Assembly (NCBI GenBank): GCA_003342815.1
Contig: PTEX01000024.1
Location: forward strand, 3,043,159 to 3,107,158
Length of the DNA: 64,000 nucleotides
From: Eudromia elegans
Lineage: Eukaryota; Chordata; Aves; Tinamiformes; Tinamidae
Direction: 5' to 3'
Shown here piece after piece: positions 13,752 to 26,700 of this stretch. A program made the position numbers and the translations under genes. Under the pieces are notes generated by a model. It did no database searches, was not told where the DNA came from, and worked only from the letters and a program-made list of their open reading frames with translations. The first letter of the stretch is position 1; each line of letters starts with the position of its first letter.

Positions 13752-13797
13752 GAGAAAATAGAAAAAAAAAAAAGGGAAAAAAAAGCAACAAAAAAAT
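13752..13797. repeat. A-rich low-complexity tract
   Basis: Runs of 12, 8 and 7 A are broken by ggg and gcaac. There is no element body upstream, so it is simple sequence. Confidence 0.85.
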
Positions 13798-14499
13798 CAT
13801 GCTGTTTCTTAGAGATTTAAGAACATAAAAACATGACAACACTTGAATTAAAAAAATATTTTTTCATATTCTTTCTTTAGATTCACTTTCAGAAAAGTTC
13901 TGTTTAACACGTAGGTATCTGAAAAGAGCTTTGCAAATTGTATGCATAAAGGCAACCAAACTGCTGTACTATGAAAGTGTTCCTCAGGTATTTCACACAC
14001 ATTATTTCATATCTAAAGGCGATGGCACAGAAAATAGCAAGTGTATTTGCCATTATTCCAAAGCCTTTACTATGTTTTGATGGGCTATCGTGACAAGAAA
14101 AGCAAGCCCAAATCAATTTCGCTTTTACATTCCATTTAATTGCATATACTTTGTGGTATTTTGAGACTTTCTACGTAATCTGCAAGCTGCCATCAGCAGA
14201 ACAAAGCTTTTTATTTCATTTGCACCACCATAGCTGGTTCTTCTAGGAACAAGAAATCTTTCTTTTGGAGGATTAGAAGAGACTTCATGGTTGAAGATTG
14301 CTAGCGCTTGAATCAAGAACCACTAGGCATTCTAATTAAAGCCTTTTTCCTAATCTACTGGAATGAAGATGGCTTAAAATGGCCAGAAATTCTCATACAT
14401 TTTCTCTCGCAAATATACCCACGATAAATACACTACATCAGAAAGGGATGAGATGTACAGTATACAGTATTCCAGAACTGCCTGACACTGCAGTTCCTC

Positions 14500-15265
14500 T
14501 TTGTTTTACTCTCCAGGAAGCAGAACGATGCAGAAGCTCCTGCTCCATCAGCAAGGGATCTGGCAGCAGTCTGCGCAGCTCCAGAGCCGCGCGTGACTCA
14601 TATATATATGGGATATACATTATGCATGAGACCAAGCAGGGTTGATTCCATTCTCTTGCATAAGAGGTGAAAAGCTGTGTCAGCAAGGGGGGCTGCTCAG
14701 CAAATTGAGTTCTGTGCAAAGAAGCATCTTAGCAGCTGTTGTGGATCCTGGCAATGCCAGGGCACTCTGCAACCCAGCAGCATGTAGTGCTCAGCTGGAT
14801 ATCCACAGAATTCATGTTAGCTTTTGCCTGAAAGGTAGAGCACCCCTCATCATGTGTATCCTGTAAATACTCTGTTCGTGCTGATGGTATTTTATGGAGC
14901 TTGTGGTCAAAGAGGTTTATTGCCAACACTGCAGTTCACTGAAAATTTTCAAGGCAAGTTTAAGAAGAGGTCGAGGTGAGAATCGTACTGTCTGTGTCTG
15001 GACCTTTTTATCAGGTTTCTCGACGGGATAAAATGCAAAACAGAAGACCAATGTTCCAAACTAAGAACTGCTCGTATACGGTGAGGGTCAGAGGGACCAA
15101 GGCAGCCCAGAGGGGAGCCTGGCGAGCCGTGCTTATGTCCTCGGCGGGAAGGAGGCGGAGCTGCCACATCATCCCCAAAGGGCTCAAGGTCCAGGTACTC
15201 AAGTTCCATCCCCCTCAGCAGTCCATCTCCCCACCTTGCTATGCAGGACCCCAACAGAGGCAAAT
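14500..15265. other. G+C-richer stretch open in several frames, no gene assigned
   Basis: Base composition rises here (for example 15090-15180, with several CpGs), and reading frames stay open on both strands: a 125-codon frame on plus at 14976-15353, and frames of 104 and 63 codons on minus at 14949-15263 and 15011-15202. The minus-strand 104-codon frame has an internal Met in a favourable initiation context (G at -3 and +4, near 15202) followed by the acidic peptide MELEYLDLEPFGDD and a Pro/Ser/Gly-rich run. I do not recognise it. Overlapping open frames on both strands argue for chance. It may also be an untranslated or lncRNA exon. Confidence 0.4.
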
Positions 15266-17535
15266 AACAGTAATTATTGGGCTATTGTCAGCCCATAGTC
15301 TCATATCTCCCCATGGAAACTGGCACTTCATGTTCCAACTACTGAGCACATAATTTCCTAACTATTATCAGCTCCCAAAGCTTCTTCAGTAGAATAAAGC
15401 AAGCTTTCCCCCAAGTTCCACCATGGCAACACTCCAAAATACATCTGGGTGCCTGTTTTTGTCAAATCTAATCATCTTTGATACTGCATAAGAGTTTCAG
15501 TTTGCTTATTACAGGGCTGCAATTTGCTCTGTAGTGAGCTCTCAACATTAGGGAAGACCATGTAGAAGTGGACTGCGTTGACTGCAAAGACTTGGTGATC
15601 AAATCACCTTCGTCGGGACAATCATCAGCCAGGTACACTCCCCATCCAGCAATCCATTTAACTACTTCTCCACATAGACTCAACTGCAGCACAGTTCACT
15701 AATGCTCTGAATATACGGGCATCTTTGTCTGATTATTCACCATTATAAATACTGTGCCAGATGTTATAAAAAAAAATCTCCAATGAGTTGTAGCTGTATA
15801 TAGAGACATAAAAACAGAAGAATAAAAAGGCTATAAATTAGAACACTCCTCTGACACGGAGGCAAAGCACTGGTGGGAGTTGTCGCTCCACTTGACTTCT
15901 GCTGGAGGCCTGAAGCTGGCACACGAGTCCCCTTCCCCAACCACTACGCCCATCACCGGGGCACTGGCTGCTCTTGCTTTCATTTGGGTAAGTCAATATT
16001 TTCCAATGAGGACAAAGTCTTGTCATGAGCAAAATTTACAGAAAGTAAAACGTTAAATAATTCCAGAAAGAAGATACATAGATAACAGTAGCAATAGAAA
16101 AACCTAAACCACAAAGTCAGTTCTTCACTCAGACATTCGTTTTCAAAATGTCACATCCTCATTGTGCTGAGCACCAGAGCCAAAGCAGCTCAGTCTGAGA
16201 GGCCAAAGGGCTGGCCAACAAAACTCTATGCTTGTCCTTTTAAATTAGGCCTGTGCTTCTGAAACCTAAACACGTTTTTATGCAGACATGAAATAACATA
16301 AAAATGTTAAAAGCTTTATGAGCGATAGATCTTTTTAAAGTATGTTTTTTGTTAATTGGCATCCCACTAAAATAAAAATAGCAACAACACAAAACAGTAT
16401 CAGACTGTTCAGTACTGCTAATATACACGATGATTATATTTATCCATTTTTATCCCCCAAATAACTCATTCACTCCTGTCGCCAGGATTCATTATCTGTA
16501 TCTAAATAAGATTTGAATTTGAAAACATAAGAGTCCCTCTCTTGCGTTGTTTGAGGTGAGATTAGCAGCTGGAATTCAAGGACAGGGACTTCCTGCCATA
16601 CATCCTGCTACGCTCAATGGTCTCGGACCATTTGCACACGTGATGCAGTATCCCAAAGAAAGGAGGGTCCTTCTCAAGCCTCCAGTACTCCCCGCTTCCC
16701 AGAAGATGCGAGCAGGCACATATCCAGCATGCACTCCAAAGCTTTACCTGCTGGGAAGGGAACCCTCTCCAAGCTGCGCATTCCCTGTCCCATGTTGGGC
16801 ACCGTGGCCTTGGCACGCAGTCGCTATTCAACATCAGGTCTCCTGCGCTAGCAGGAAATTGATCACGCTGGACAGTGCGAGACCTGCCTGGGAAGGAGAT
16901 GCCACATCCCGTTCCACTTACGCTCCAATTATTGCGTAGTTGGAAAATCTAAGTGGTTTAAAGACTGCCTTCTAGTCCTCTCCAGAGGGGTGAATTTCAC
17001 TCCCAGTGAAACACTGAATACAAAGAACTGATTATTGTTTCAGAGGCTTCAGCAGAACCATTATTTAAGCTTATTGGCTTGGTCTTCCAGCTTTTATGCA
17101 TACAAAGTAATAATACGATGCCATCAAGTGCAGTTCTATTATGCCTTTCAATTATGGCACCGTGCTCTAATTATATTGTTACTGTTATTTTTTATGACGA
17201 GAATTTCACTTTTTTTTTTAGATCAAGGGAATAGGAAACCACACTGAAAAGTATGGCTGTGAATTTTAATTGCTGAGCTTTAATCATGAAAAATAGTTGG
17301 AAAGGGAATTAGCCAAATATAGTGTAGCAGAAAAAATTATTCAGATCTATGCAGTTTGCCATAATGACATCTGGGACTGTCAAAACTGGCAGTTGAGACT
17401 TTGAAGGATGAAACCTTCAAAATATGCACATGCTAAACTGTGCTAAGTGATCACAGAGTTGATGCGCTTGTAACTCTCAGAACCAAGACCTTGCTCTGAA
17501 AAACCAGGTCAGAACCTCAGCAAATGGAAGTCTCT
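15265..17535. other. Non-coding stretch, no gene recognised
   Basis: This is ordinary A/T-rich DNA. The 130-codon plus-strand frame at 16547-16939 coincides with a G+C-richer patch (about 16560-16920). It overlaps a 90-codon minus frame at 16562-16834 and shows no domain, signal peptide or repeated motif. I see no splice-site pair that would frame an exon, and nothing else stands out. Confidence 0.65.
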
Positions 17536-17570
17536 ACTCCATTGACTTCAACGGACATCAGAAAACAAAC
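17470..17570. repeat. Possible ancient amniote repeat fragment
   Basis: It contains ccattgacttcaacgg (17539-17554), close to the phrase 'cattgacttcaatgg' that recurs in old, widely dispersed repeats of birds, turtles and crocodilians. The flanking text (tcagaacctcagcaaatgg) is compatible with such a copy, but I cannot assign the family or the limits by eye. Similar partial phrases occur near 12335 and 55700. Confidence 0.25.
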
Positions 17571-18353
17571 TACACAAGTCCCAAGCATCAGATAACGTTG
17601 GCTGAAAGATGATATTAAAGATATCTAGTGGGAAGAAACAGAGACCGCTGTATTCCTAGAAGAAAATACATTTATACAAGAAATTATTCACTTTGCAAGA
17701 GTTTTAATTGATGCCGTGATACCTGTTTTTTAAAAGTAGTGTAATTTAATTTCATTTTTTACATCTTCCAAAATGTTGCAGAAGGCTTAATTCAAAGAAT
17801 TCTGTTTTCTGCAAACTGTATGATTCACTTTTATAAAAGAAAGATGTTTTTAGAAACAAAGAAAACTAATTTCCTTTGCGCTGTTGAGAATTTCTTATTT
17901 CCAAAGAAATCTCTGCAAGACAGAACAGAAGCATTCCAAGCAGATTATGAACTTCAAGCAAAAAAACACAGTAAAGACAAGGAGGAAATAATTAAAATAA
18001 AGCCAAAAAAGGGTATAAAGTCAAGCATTACACAGATGATTATAGTTCCTGTGAGAGACATGTTCGCCAGATGGTTTAGCAGTGAAGGCTATAATCAACT
18101 ATTAAGATGTATTTGATTCTTTTTTGAGATTTTTCCCCCTTTCTGCCCTGGTTGTTTCCCAAGAACATCGCTCCACAAGTAGTGCTCTCCATATAGCAGA
18201 CCTTCCCCTGCCCTGCTTCCTTGCATCCTTCCACAGAGCACATGCTCTTCCGAGCTTCCAGCCCTCTACAGACTCATTCATCACTTTGTCAAGCCTCCTG
18301 AGTCTCACTAGGAGTTAAATTATTTCCTTAGGACTCATTCAACTCTTATTACA

Positions 18354-18365
18354 TTTTTTTTTTTT
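18354..18365. repeat. Poly-T tract (12 T)
   Basis: An uninterrupted run of T with no retroelement body recognisable on either side. Confidence 0.85.
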
Positions 18366-20384
18366 AATGATTTGAATGTGGAGATAGAAATGTTCATGCT
18401 ACCAGAGGATACATGATTTCTCTAACGCTGACAGTAGTACTCAGCATAAGAATAATTTTCATCTGTACACAAGGATTAACATTATAGCCATAATATTCAG
18501 GATAAAAATACCTTAAGGAATCTCCTAGTGGATTGCTTCAGAGAACCCACAGATTTGTGGGTTTTGTTTGGTTTTTCAGCTTGTGCATAAGTTCTTACTA
18601 TAAAGGTAACATGTATTCCACCTTTACTAAGTCATAAAAAGTAGAGGTTTCTGTTATTAGTAGCTTGAATTCTTTCAAAGATTAGCAAATATTGAATTTT
18701 TCATGAAATTTCTTTTTGTCATCCTATGATACATTGATAGATGAAATATTTATTATTTTCTTGTCTTCTCTGTATGAAAGACAAAAGCCAGGGAGAAGCC
18801 AGCAGCCTCGCTGATGACGCCTGCCTTGCCAACCACTATCTATGCTGCTGCTACGTGGAGTTTATGTACTCTGATTCTAGAGCGTTTTAGTCCTCTTTCT
18901 ATATTTTCCATAAATATATGCATTTCAGCTCTTCCACTGTGAGAAAGCCATGGGTGTTCAACTCCTCAGGCTTGAGCACACCGTCTATTCTATACCTCTT
19001 CCCTAATGCTTAAAGTTTATCCACAAGACTAACTACAGTCTTGATGAAAAGAGGCACGAGAACCCTAAAACGAATCGTATTTTCAACTGTTTACATGAGG
19101 GATGGAATGGAATCCAGGTGTACTAGAAAGCAAGCATGGCTCGGCTCTATGCTTCTAGTTTTGTGCTTTTCTATAAATTTTTCACTTCAGGCTATTAGCA
19201 ATGGTAAATAATAATTTAAAATATAATATTAAACTAGATTAGGACCTACTTTGTGCTTTTATTTCATCCTCTGCATTTCATTTGCTTCTTCATTATGCAA
19301 ATTTAACAGCAAGCCAAATGCTGCAAGTTTCAAAGATGTTAGTCATATAATTATATATCAGAGCATGACAAAAAAAAAATCACAAAAAGATCAGAAGAAA
19401 ACCTCAAAAGAGCTCATCTGAAGGAATGCAGTTTCCAAACTTGGCAATATTTTACCTTACAAGACAGTACATTAATAATATGTCACAGGTGAAACACAGG
19501 TGAAAAATTCAGACTGCAGGGTTAATAACATCACTTCTGCATCACATTAGGCAACCCTGGCCAACCTCAGCTGTGCCTGTGCAGCCACATGGGGTAAAGT
19601 ATTTCAATTTTATAAATAATGAAAAAAGACTTATAACCATATCCGAAATACTATTCTTGCTCCTCTACATGGGAAATTCTTTACATTAAAAAAAGGCACT
19701 TCTTATAACTAACTAGAATCTTATGAAGGTACAGAACCCTACCAAATATTTCACCTTCTCATTTCTCACAGCGAATATCCTAACAAGCTTAGGAGTAAAG
19801 GTTTTTGAACCTGAGAAGAGCTATTCATGGCTAACATATAATTAGGAAAAAACAGAATTGTCTCTGTGCTCTAGATTCCAAAGGATGCACAGCAGGCTGG
19901 AGAGCATGCTGTATTTGGACTATGGGAAAACAGGCCATGAAAGAACAACCTCCACAAATCAGCTTTGTTGCAATGCAGGGACAGGCTTCCTTTCCAGTGT
20001 GACACAATGTGATAACGCCGAGAGTGAAAGGTTTGGAAGAACAGGAATTAGTCCTACAAGCTGTGTATGGCACCCCGTGCTTACACAGACCAGGCTGCCC
20101 CCGTGGGGACAGCAGCAGAATGGGGAATCACTCATCTCAGCTCTCCTCCATGCTCTTTCAAATTTCCAGCAATTTAGACTGTCTGTCTTCTTAAAAAACA
20201 CATGTATTTTGACAAGTCACATGGCTTAAGCAGATGAAGGTTGCATACCAAGATCTGTGAAACTCGGCATGGTCTCTACCTAGCAAGATAGACAAGGGAG
20301 AGGTAAGTACAAGAACTGCTTTAACATACCCAGCAGACCTCAGCAGTAGAAAATTGTAGTAAACTGTATTTCAAAGCAAAAAGG

Positions 20385-20413
20385 AAAAACAAACAAACAA
20401 ACAAACAAAAAAT
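20385..20413. repeat. (AAAC)n microsatellite
   Basis: About six AAAC units end in a run of A. There is no associated element. Confidence 0.9.
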
Positions 20414-21760
20414 CCCAGTATTGGATTATTGGATTCAAGTAGCAAACTTTACTTTTCCATTAAAACTGTTATAACATGAAACATGGATGATGAGCACAAC
20501 ATAAAACGCTAGGCGTAAAAAGTAGAGCAGATATAAGAGTTCTGCAAGCAAAATAAGCAAGTCAGGCTGTTTTGCTGAAAGTACTCCAGCAGTCATGGTG
20601 GCTTTTCCTGTTATCTGATTCCATAGCAACAATAATCCGTTTTAAAAACTGTAGTAAAAAGGTAATATATTATCATGACAGCTGCGTTAAGTGACTGCCT
20701 CTCCTGTGTTATGCTCTTGACTTTACACAACAATGTTAAGATGTTTTTTAACCAAGTTTTCAAGATGAAAATAACATGGTGTCAAAATATTTTTTCTAAC
20801 CAATCAGCACGATTGAAAAACATCACTGAGCTTTGAGTTTCCATGACAACTACTCTCAAACGTTACAAAAATGTTCCAAATTCACTTACAAAGAAGGGTT
20901 CTTGCAAGAAAAATTGATCTCTGTTACCTCATATACCATACAAACTTATATACATAATGAAGGCTCCTAACAAAAACTGCACGGGGATGTTTACATTTGC
21001 TACATTTTGATTCCTGTGGCAACTTTTATATTTGAGAGAGACATAATGCAATTTGTTTCTAACCTGTTTTTCAAAAAATACCGGATTATCTATAGACGGG
21101 TAATTACAAAATAGTTGCTAAACCTATAAACACAAGAATTTAAATTCAATGCTTATTTTCATGGAAGAGACACGCAGCAATTTTGTCTGTGATCCACAGC
21201 TATGCAATTAAAAAATATTTACCATCTTGTGCATAGCTTCCTTTTATTTTTCTCATGGGTATTTGTATCAGCCTCCACAGCTGAGAGTCAACTTCGCTGC
21301 TCTTCTAAAGACGCCGCATCTCCTGGTCACAGCAGCAGTGCGTTGCGCTTACGGAAAATAATCCACTTAAGTCTACTGCTGGCAGAGATGTCTTTCCCAA
21401 TGCAGTCTCCTACCGGATTAGCGATTTATTCTCAAAATCTACTCAGATCAGTGGGATATTGTGATTAGTGGAACGAACATCATCAGAGCATTATAAAGCA
21501 AAAATTTATACTCCAATTGCAATGGCTTTGTAAACTCCCAATTACAACACCCATTTACACTGGATTACTGCGTATTTTAAGAGGTGTTTTTATTAGCAGC
21601 AGGGCCAGGACAGAACAGTTGGATTTACAGTTTTGCCCACCCATCCTGTTGGTAAAAAGACTCTTAAGCACACAAAGTAATAGCAGTTGCCACAAAATTA
21701 GCCATTCTTGGATAATTAGTCTTTTAAAGAATGATAGATCACAAAATTATCATAGAAAAA

Positions 21761-21783
21761 ATTTTACTTTGTAAAAGTAAAAT
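21761..21783. repeat. Short perfect hairpin
   Basis: The ten bases attttacttt at 21761-21770 and their exact complement aaagtaaaat at 21774-21783 flank a 3-base loop. Stem-loops of this A/T-rich kind arise often by chance. No terminator role applies in a vertebrate nuclear context, and the stem is too short for a microRNA precursor. Confidence 0.6.
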
Positions 21784-22639
21784 AGCTTTACAAATATTTT
21801 AGGGCCTGTAAGAAATACAAAAGGATCCACAAAAAGGGGGTTATAAGTTACATGAAGTCAAGTCAGGAATTGAGAAAGAGGACTCACTTAACAGCCTGGA
21901 GGAGCTTCCTCAAACTTACAGCTATGCACAGATCCTGCTCGACTTGTTTAGCTATCATGACCAGGCCTCGAGAAATGAAAATCTAGGTATCTTTACTGCC
22001 TGATACCCTGCAGGCTTGAAATCCAAATTTAACAGTTGAACCCCTGACACTACTCAAGTCAAGGGAGTTAAATCTCACTGCAAATAGACTGAACTAACCT
22101 TGATTTTATATCATTATTGAAAAATACATATATTTGATAATGCATTTTCTTCAAATCATGATAGCCTGTCACAAAGGAATTGCTGCCAGAACACACAAAA
22201 GGGCTTCTATGATTAAGTATAATCAAAGATTTTAAAACATTTAATAACTCCTTTCAAATACTAGACTGAATGGGAATTCACAGAGCACTCACACCTCTGT
22301 ATGACTAAAGGGAGGACGCTGCGAAATTGCACCATCACCCAAAATTCCTCCCTGTCCAACTAACTGTGCAGGTCTCACTGTGACTACAGACACATTATGT
22401 AGTAATATTAGCTAGATTTTTGAAATACACATATAAATGCCAAAAAAGCAAGCGATCCATGTGTTTACAGAATCGTTTAAAATGTAAATGATCAGTCAGA
22501 TCTTTTGTGTCCTGTTTCTCTGCTCTAATACTTCTGCTCTTTTGATACATTACTTTGCAGTTTGTTCTGGTTTTCATCTCATCACCTTTTTATTGGTGAA
22601 ACCTCTAAATACAAAAATCTGAGAAGATCAAAGGAAAAG

Positions 22640-22870
22640 GTCACTTCTCATTTCTAGAGCTACAATAAACCCCCGAGCTCCAGCTCATAGTACCAGCAGG
22701 GCACCTCTGGCGTCTGTGACCTGCTGCTCTCCTCATGCACAACCAATGGTGCCGAGAAGCCTCAGCCCTCTCCTCCGCTCTGCAGAAGGACCTTTGTTGT
22801 TTCCACGGCAGATCTGGAAGCATATAGTGAGACCAAGGAGGCACCTGCAGTCCGCATGCAACGTGAAAAG
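22640..22870. other. G+C-richer patch, unassigned
   Basis: This local rise in G+C sits within A/T-rich DNA, with a 78-codon minus-strand frame at 22641-22877. I find no domain, CR1 signature or splice-site pair. It is recorded because it contrasts with its flanks; it may be an eroded repeat or an untranslated exon. Confidence 0.3.
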
Positions 22871-23799
22871 AAATCACAGATGAATTAGGAGTCCTACAGC
22901 TTCATATTACAGCTGTTATCTTTGCATTTTTACTTGGTTTTCTTGTAGAATACGACTGTGTCTCAGTCTTGTACCTGCTTCTGCTCACCCACCAGTCTGA
23001 TTCACCACTGCTAACTGCTCCAGAGACAACATGACTGGCTGGCTACAGCCGAGCTGTGCCAAAATCACTATATATCTTAAGCAGCGCAGTACAATCGGTT
23101 ATAGGTATCAGAGAAGAGTGTATGAGTGTATTCTGATCCTGAAGGAAACAGTTGCCTGGATTTTGAGAATAATTTGTGTTCGGGAGAAATCAGTATCCAT
23201 CTCCCCTAATCTGCACAGAAAGCTGCCAAGACCATCTTAAAAACAAATTCCTATCAGTTGCTGGAGATGTCAAAATAATTGATTTGAGAGAATAATAATA
23301 GTTTTAAAATTTGTCACTATATTACAGCAGTTCTGCATTGTCTGATTTTGGTGTGAATACCCATCTGGAGTATGTGATTTTTTTAAAGACCAGATCTCAA
23401 GCCTTGCTAGAGCTCTTAGGCATATGTGAGTTTGCTGGTCTTATCTGTACCTCACTTTTGTATATACATAACACAACCATCTTGTCATTTCATGCACATT
23501 TCAAAATGCCAGCCTATGAAGGAAAAGAAAATCAGCATGAAATCACAGAGAGAGATACACAGGATTAGAGTCAGTGCAAAGGACAGACAAAGAAAAGGGT
23601 CAATTGTGCAGGTTAGAAATCCTATTAATTTTGACAGAGCTACACAAGGATTGCTGGAAAACGAGGAATTGTGCAAGTCAAAACAAGGATCATTAGCATA
23701 GCAGTAAAACTAGAACCAAGCCCTGCTCCTACATAAGGTCCGCACTTTCATGAAATCACATTTATCACTAAATTAAAAGACAAATTACATGCACTTCAC

Positions 23800-26700
23800 A
23801 TACATATGCAGCAGATGTGAGGACAGGTTAGTTTAAGCAACATTTCAGAGCTCTTCCGACACGAATAGGACAAGCTTTGGCCCTTGGCAGCACAGGAAGC
23901 ACCAGTGCTTTGAGCACTCTCCTCCCGGTGCCTCCTCCTTGGCTCAGCTGTCCACAGCGAGTGCCCAGGTGTTTCATGTCTCCAAACACCCCTAGGGCAC
24001 TAGGGGAAGTGGAGTCAACAACTGGGAAAGGAATAGGGATTTTCACCAATCTAGTTAACAAGAAACTGCAAAGAGCTTTCCCCTTACTAAGTTATATTTG
24101 TTATGACAGGAAAAAGAGACTTTTGACGTCATTAACAAATGAATTCAAAGTTAGCCAGAATCTTGGTTTTAACCTGCTGTCAGAATCTGGGCTAGTACTT
24201 TGAGATGGACATCTAATCAAAAACACAAGAGATGCCAAAGAGCCTATTAATAGACTTTATTACATCCAACGTTCTTGTGGCCTTCACTATTAGCATTTGA
24301 GAAATCAGGTCAGAATAGTGCTATTCCTCACTGAAACAAGAAGAAGAAACTCCGAATTTGTGATCTTTAGCCAGGGGTTCATTTTATTATTGGCATTGCT
24401 TGGAGTACAGGAATAAGTCTTTCAGAAAGTGGCTTTAGAAAGCGAAGGTTAAGCTGTACTTTGGCTGGCATAATTTGGGAAAGATTGTTGAAAACCCTGC
24501 CCACACTGCAAAGCAACAACTCAGAAGGATCATTCAAAATTATTTCTATGCAGAGCATTAAATGAAAAAATATTTCCAAATCCTCACATTTCCAAGTGAT
24601 TTGTCTGCCCAGCTGGCAAGTTCTGGTGAAACAAAATTCTATAGCAAAGAACATGACTCAGTGAAGCACACTGATCAGTCCAAATGAAGTATGAAACCTA
24701 AAATGTTTCTGTGCATTGATTTGATCACATCTTGCAAAAATAATTCCAACTTTCTTGATTGACTTACTTGGAATTAGAGCACACATTCTTCTGACTGAAG
24801 TATCTATTCCACCAAGTCAATATATAGCTATTGCATTCTGGCATTGAAGACGTTCAGAAAGCGATACTATACCCCAGTCGAAATGGTAAGACAGTCATGT
24901 TCTCTTTCAGGTGTATGGTAGAAAACAACAACAACAAAACCAATAAATAAGAATCCTAAGAAAATTACATTATGTTATAATGATAAATGGAAGTATCTCC
25001 TGTTGTAACTTGGCTTGACAGTTACTTTTAAATATGACCAGAAACAGTGACTTAATGTGGGTCACTCAGCAAAGTGCAACCCTCTCCTGTCTCTCTAGGA
25101 AAGGAATGGTAACAAAAGCCACCAAGATGCTCAGATGAACAAAAAAAGCTATTCTGCTGCTATGCCTTATTTAGTTCTTATTCAGCTACACAAACATAGC
25201 AGAAAATATTAAGTAGTTTGAAATTCTATTATTCCAAAATATTTTTAAGAAGTTCAAAATAATATTTGTACTCTCTTAAACATTTTTAAACAAATAGCAT
25301 AGTTTATAGTGTTTTTTTAATATTTGAGCTTCCTTTTCAGTCGCTTGTGAGATTTATGCTCAAGTTTTCCCATCACATTTGCATCAATTAATCCAGTTTC
25401 CTGGGCTAACAATTTCAACAACAATAATAAATGTCCTCCTCCAGAACCTCCTATGGCAACATGGCACCTACTCCCTGCCTGCACTGCCAAGAACAAATGT
25501 GTTGCTGGGTTTATTAATGCTACCTGAGGCAATTTGTTGGCCTCGGCACCTCCAGTAACCAGGCATGCCAAATTCACAACAGAAATAATTGTTTTAGTCT
25601 CTTTGGGTTGTTTAGACCTCCACAGCAGTAATCACTCAAAAAACTAAATGATGAGTTAAACTGAATTACTGGTTGATCACTAGCTGTGTTTTAAAAAAAT
25701 AAAGTCCTCCTTTTCTTTCTCATGGCTTAAAGAAATGCTCTACCTCCATCAGCACACAGTGCTGCACACTGACAAGCCACCTCATTAGGCCTCCTTTCCA
25801 TGTAGACTGTGTACCTGTCTTCTGCACTTCCCCAATGACTTCACCAGCCACACCTGCATCCTTGCCAAGGCCCTAAGACAAATTAAAGAGGGAGGGACCC
25901 ATTTGCTGGGAGACAGTTTAATCTGTTCTCATCGGTGTCTTGTGCAGGACTCCCAGCACCTTCTCACAATTACTCTCGGGATACGACAGGCACCGAAGAT
26001 GATTTTTGGCCCCAATGGGCAGCACTGCAAACATATTTCATCAGTCTGGTCTCTTCTTGTTCTCTGCTATCCAGAGTTGCACTTCAAAAATAGGAACTTA
26101 TTGCCAAAATCATGCCCCCATTGACACAAAAGGTAAAGACAGACATGGCCTTTAAAATTACAGACATCCTCTGTTGTCTAGATATTTGCACAAGGTTAGG
26201 AAGAAGGGCTGCAAAGGCCACTGGAGAGGGCTGCCCTCTCAAAGTCACCTCTGCAGCACGAAGAGCTGCCAAGAGAAAGGGAAGCATTCAGGGACTCGTG
26301 CAAAGGAGCAGAAATAGGGCAGGAACAAGGCCTGGCAGCTGGAGACTTGATTGGTTCTGTACCATTTAGCACACGTTAAGCACATCTCAGGGCTCACCAA
26401 GACTACATTAAGAAAATTCTTGTATTTATACACAACCATCGGACTTGTTGGACGATGGACTAGAGTAGAAAGTGTGCCTTTGGACAGAAGACTGCAGCAC
26501 AGTATGAAACCCATTGGTGTGCTGTGCATGAGGCACCTGCAACATTTCAAACCTCACCACACTGCTAAGCCCAGAGGCAGAATCAGACTCAGGTTTCAGT
26601 GATTCTTCCACCTTTCTCGTGTCTTTATGTGGGCCACACTATTTGGAGAAAATAGTTTTAATTAGAGCTATTTTTATAGCAAGCTATAAATCTCTGAAAC

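Larger units (their letters stand above)
11500..14500. other. Non-coding stretch, no gene recognised
   Basis: No credible gene. Two longer frames look like protein only superficially. The 126-codon plus-strand frame at 12239-12619 has no recognisable domain. The 124-codon minus-strand frame at 12709-13083 begins with a membrane-segment-like hydrophobic run simply because it reads the complement of a purine-rich stretch (about 12970-13075). An isolated pair of TCATAGAA(T) units at about 12866-12884 recalls the octamer tail of CR1 elements, but the expected CR1 body does not follow. An A-rich tract is at 13752-13797. Confidence 0.7.
17560..23800. other. Non-coding stretch, no gene recognised
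   Basis: The sequence is A/T-rich with no recognisable exon. The Lys-rich 98-codon plus frame at 17820-18116 reads through A-rich DNA and matches nothing I know. The overlapping frames at 19831-20229 on both strands reflect a mildly G+C-rich patch. An octamer-type motif ATGCAAAT at 19295-19302 sits in A/T-rich sequence that looks like conserved non-coding DNA, but conservation cannot be tested here. Simple sequence: 12 T at 18354-18365 and AAAC units at 20385-20413. A short hairpin at 21761-21783 is listed separately. Confidence 0.7.

Noticed and set aside
17820..18116. 98-codon Lys-rich plus-strand frame.
   Set aside because: Composition follows the A-rich DNA; no recognised domain or flanking exon.
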